From Planctomycetales bacterium (lineage in GTDB: Bacteria; Planctomycetota; Planctomycetia; Pirellulales; Thermoguttaceae): a stretch of 7,933 nt of DNA. The stretch's first letter is position 1; every line of letters begins with the position of its first letter. Below the pieces are notes generated by a model, which did no database searches, had not been told where the DNA came from, and saw nothing but the letters and a program-made list of their open reading frames with translations. This document shows, piece by piece, positions 6,548 through 7,933 of this stretch. Made by a program: the position numbers and the translations under genes. The stretch lies in assembly GCA_007122045.1 (NCBI GenBank), contig SKJM01000057.1, positions 1-7,933 on the forward strand, in the 5' to 3' direction.

Positions 6548-7933
6548 CTACCCCAGCCGCGCTCGGATTTCCTCGGCGCAAGCGTCTTTCGGCACGCGCC
6601 ACTGCTCGAGCGTATCGCGGTCGCGGATGGTGACCGTGCCGTCGGCCAACGTTTGGCTGTCAACGGTGATGCAGAAGGGCGTTCCGGCCTCGTCCTGGCG
6701 GCGGTAGCGGCGGCCGACGGCGCCTTTCTCGTCGTAGAAGACGGGAAAGCACGGTTTCAGCGTGGCGTAAATGTCCTTGGCAATTTCCGGCATCCCGTCC
6801 TTCTTCACCAGGGGGAAGACGGCCGCCTTGATCGGCGCCAGCCGGGGGTGCAGCTTGAGAAACACCCGCTTTTGGGGGGCGCCCTTCTCGTCGGGCTGTT
6901 CGTCCTCGTTGTAGGCCTCGCACAGGAAGGCCAGCGCGGCGCGGTCGGCGCCGGCCGACGGCTCGATCACGTGCGGGACGAACCGCTCTTTGCTCTCGTC
7001 GTCGTAGTAGCTGAGGTCCTTGCCGCTGCCGCGGTAGCGGGGCCGGCCGTGCTCGTCGGTCTCGACGGCGAAGCCGTCCCCGGCGCGCACCAGCTTGCCC
7101 TCCATGTGGCTGCGCAGGTCGAAGTCGCCGCGGTGGGCCACGCCCTCCAACTCGCCGAACTCGCCCGGCGCCAGGAACGGAAACGCGTACTCGATGTCGG
7201 CCGTGCCGCAGGAGTAGTGGCTCAGTTCGTCCGGGTCGTGGTCGCGCAGCCGCAGCCGCTCGCCGGCCAGCCCGAGTTCCACGTACCACTGGAACCGCCG
7301 GTCGCGCCAGTATCGGTACCAGGCAGCGGAACTATCGGGCCGGCAGAAGAACTCGATTTCCATCTGCTCGAACTCGCGGGAGCGGAACGTGAAGTTGCGC
7401 GGGGTGATTTCGTTGCGGAAGCTCTTGCCGACCTGCGCGATGCCGAACGGCACCTTCAGCCGGGTGGAATCGAGCACATTCTTGAAATTGACGAAGATGC
7501 CCTGGGCCGTCTCGGGGCGGAGGAACGTCTTGCTCGATTCGTCGCGCACCGCGCCGGTGTAGGTCTCGAACATCAGGTTGAACTCGCGCGGCGCGGTGAG
7601 CGTGCCGAGCGACTTGGCGTCGGGCCCGAGCACCCGCGACGTGTCGCCCACCTTGTCCAGCGTGGTCACGCCCGGCTCCCACCGCAGCCGGTCCTTGTCC
7701 TTCGCCCGCAGCTTGAAGAACTTCAACGCCTTCTGCTCGATCTCGGCCGCGGCGTCATCGCCCGACTGGTAGCTGGTCACGAACACCCGCTGGGCGTCGT
7801 ACTCGACCCAGCGCCCGGCGATCTGGTCGTACCGGTAGCGGCGGTTCGACTCGCGGCAGTCGACGAAGTAATCGAGGAACAGGTCGTAATGGCCGGAGCA
7901 TTTCCACACCTGCGGGTGCATGATGATGGTGCA
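6548..7933 (-). CDS. glyQS: Glycyl-tRNA synthetase, alpha2 (class II) type, N-terminus beyond the window
   Basis: This enzyme joins glycine to tRNA-Gly in the cytoplasm. The window holds the last 461 residues. The reading frame continues off the right edge (C-T-I-I precede the first in-frame Met at 7921), so that Met is not the start and the N-terminal part with motif 1 is missing. Numbered from that Met: TFLRPETAQGIFVNFKNVL (132-150) and FRNEITPRNFTFRSREFEQ (168-186) carry class II motif 2 and the ATP-binding arginines. FGELEGVAHRGDFDLRSHM (255-273) is a GlyRS signature. EPSAGADRAALAFLCEAY (320-337) is motif 3. LAPIKAAVFPLVKK onward (361-457) is the anticodon-binding domain. It is the single-chain alpha2 form, not the alpha2beta2 (GlyQ plus GlyS) form of Escherichia coli. 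The gene converges on the nuclease gene across 77 bases with no clear terminator. High GC matches the sulfatase and GH50 genes, marking it as host core DNA beside the R-M cassette. Confidence 0.96.
   Translation of the reverse strand, partial: CTIIMHPQVWKCSGHYDLFLDYFVDCRESNRRYRYDQIAGRWVEYDAQRVFVTSYQSGDDAAAEIEQKALKFFKLRAKDKDRLRWEPGVTTLDKVGDTSRVLGPDAKSLGTLTAPREFNLMFETYTGAVRDESSKTFLRPETAQGIFVNFKNVLDSTRLKVPFGIAQVGKSFRNEITPRNFTFRSREFEQMEIEFFCRPDSSAAWYRYWRDRRFQWYVELGLAGERLRLRDHDPDELSHYSCGTADIEYAFPFLAPGEFGELEGVAHRGDFDLRSHMEGKLVRAGDGFAVETDEHGRPRYRGSGKDLSYYDDESKERFVPHVIEPSAGADRAALAFLCEAYNEDEQPDEKGAPQKRVFLKLHPRLAPIKAAVFPLVKKDGMPEIAKDIYATLKPCFPVFYDEKGAVGRRYRRQDEAGTPFCITVDSQTLADGTVTIRDRDTLEQWRVPKDACAEEIRARLG

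Noticed and set aside
6660..7289. 209-codon minus-strand frame inside the synthetase gene
   Set aside because: Shifted frame of the glycyl-tRNA synthetase, Arg-rich and without motifs.

Overview
The window looks like a high-GC bacterial chromosome, most plausibly a planctomycete (Pirellulales-like). That rests on a secreted sulfatase with a C-terminal helical-repeat extension, a secreted GH50-type agarase-like hydrolase, and a bacterial alpha2-type glycyl-tRNA synthetase. The taxonomic call is an inference from gene content and style; there is no marker gene that settles it.

Layout, left to right. (1) 61-1998, plus strand: a secreted S1-type sulfatase with HEAT-like repeats. (2) 1999-2162: a short convergent gap with a coding-like minus-strand stretch of unknown status. 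(3) 2163-4274, minus strand: a secreted GH50-family (beta-agarase-like) glycoside hydrolase, tail to tail with the sulfatase. Together they suggest degradation of a sulfated galactan or related polysaccharide. (4) 4324-6470: a type II restriction-modification (R-M) cassette of visibly lower GC. It has a D12-class adenine methyltransferase on the minus strand, a divergent small Xre/C-protein-like regulator on the plus strand, and a PD-(D/E)xK nuclease-like gene overlapping the regulator stop by four bases. (5) 6548-7933, minus strand: glycyl-tRNA synthetase, cut off at its N-terminus by the window edge.

The R-M cassette is the most interesting part. The methyltransferase has a near-consensus sigma70-type promoter (TTGACA, 17 bases, TATACA). 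A perfect 6+6 inverted repeat (ATATCC-N7-GGATAT) fills its spacer and touches the -10, an arrangement expected for an operator through which the regulator represses its partner methyltransferase. The nuclease gene appears to carry a +1 frameshift near its 5' end. A GTG start coupled to the regulator stop opens a frame of 19 plausible residues, and removing a single A at 5666/5667 joins it seamlessly to the long nuclease frame. This may be a decaying endonuclease, a sequencing or assembly error, or a later real start at 5658. I saw no RNA genes, CRISPR array, insertion sequence or convincing intrinsic terminator.
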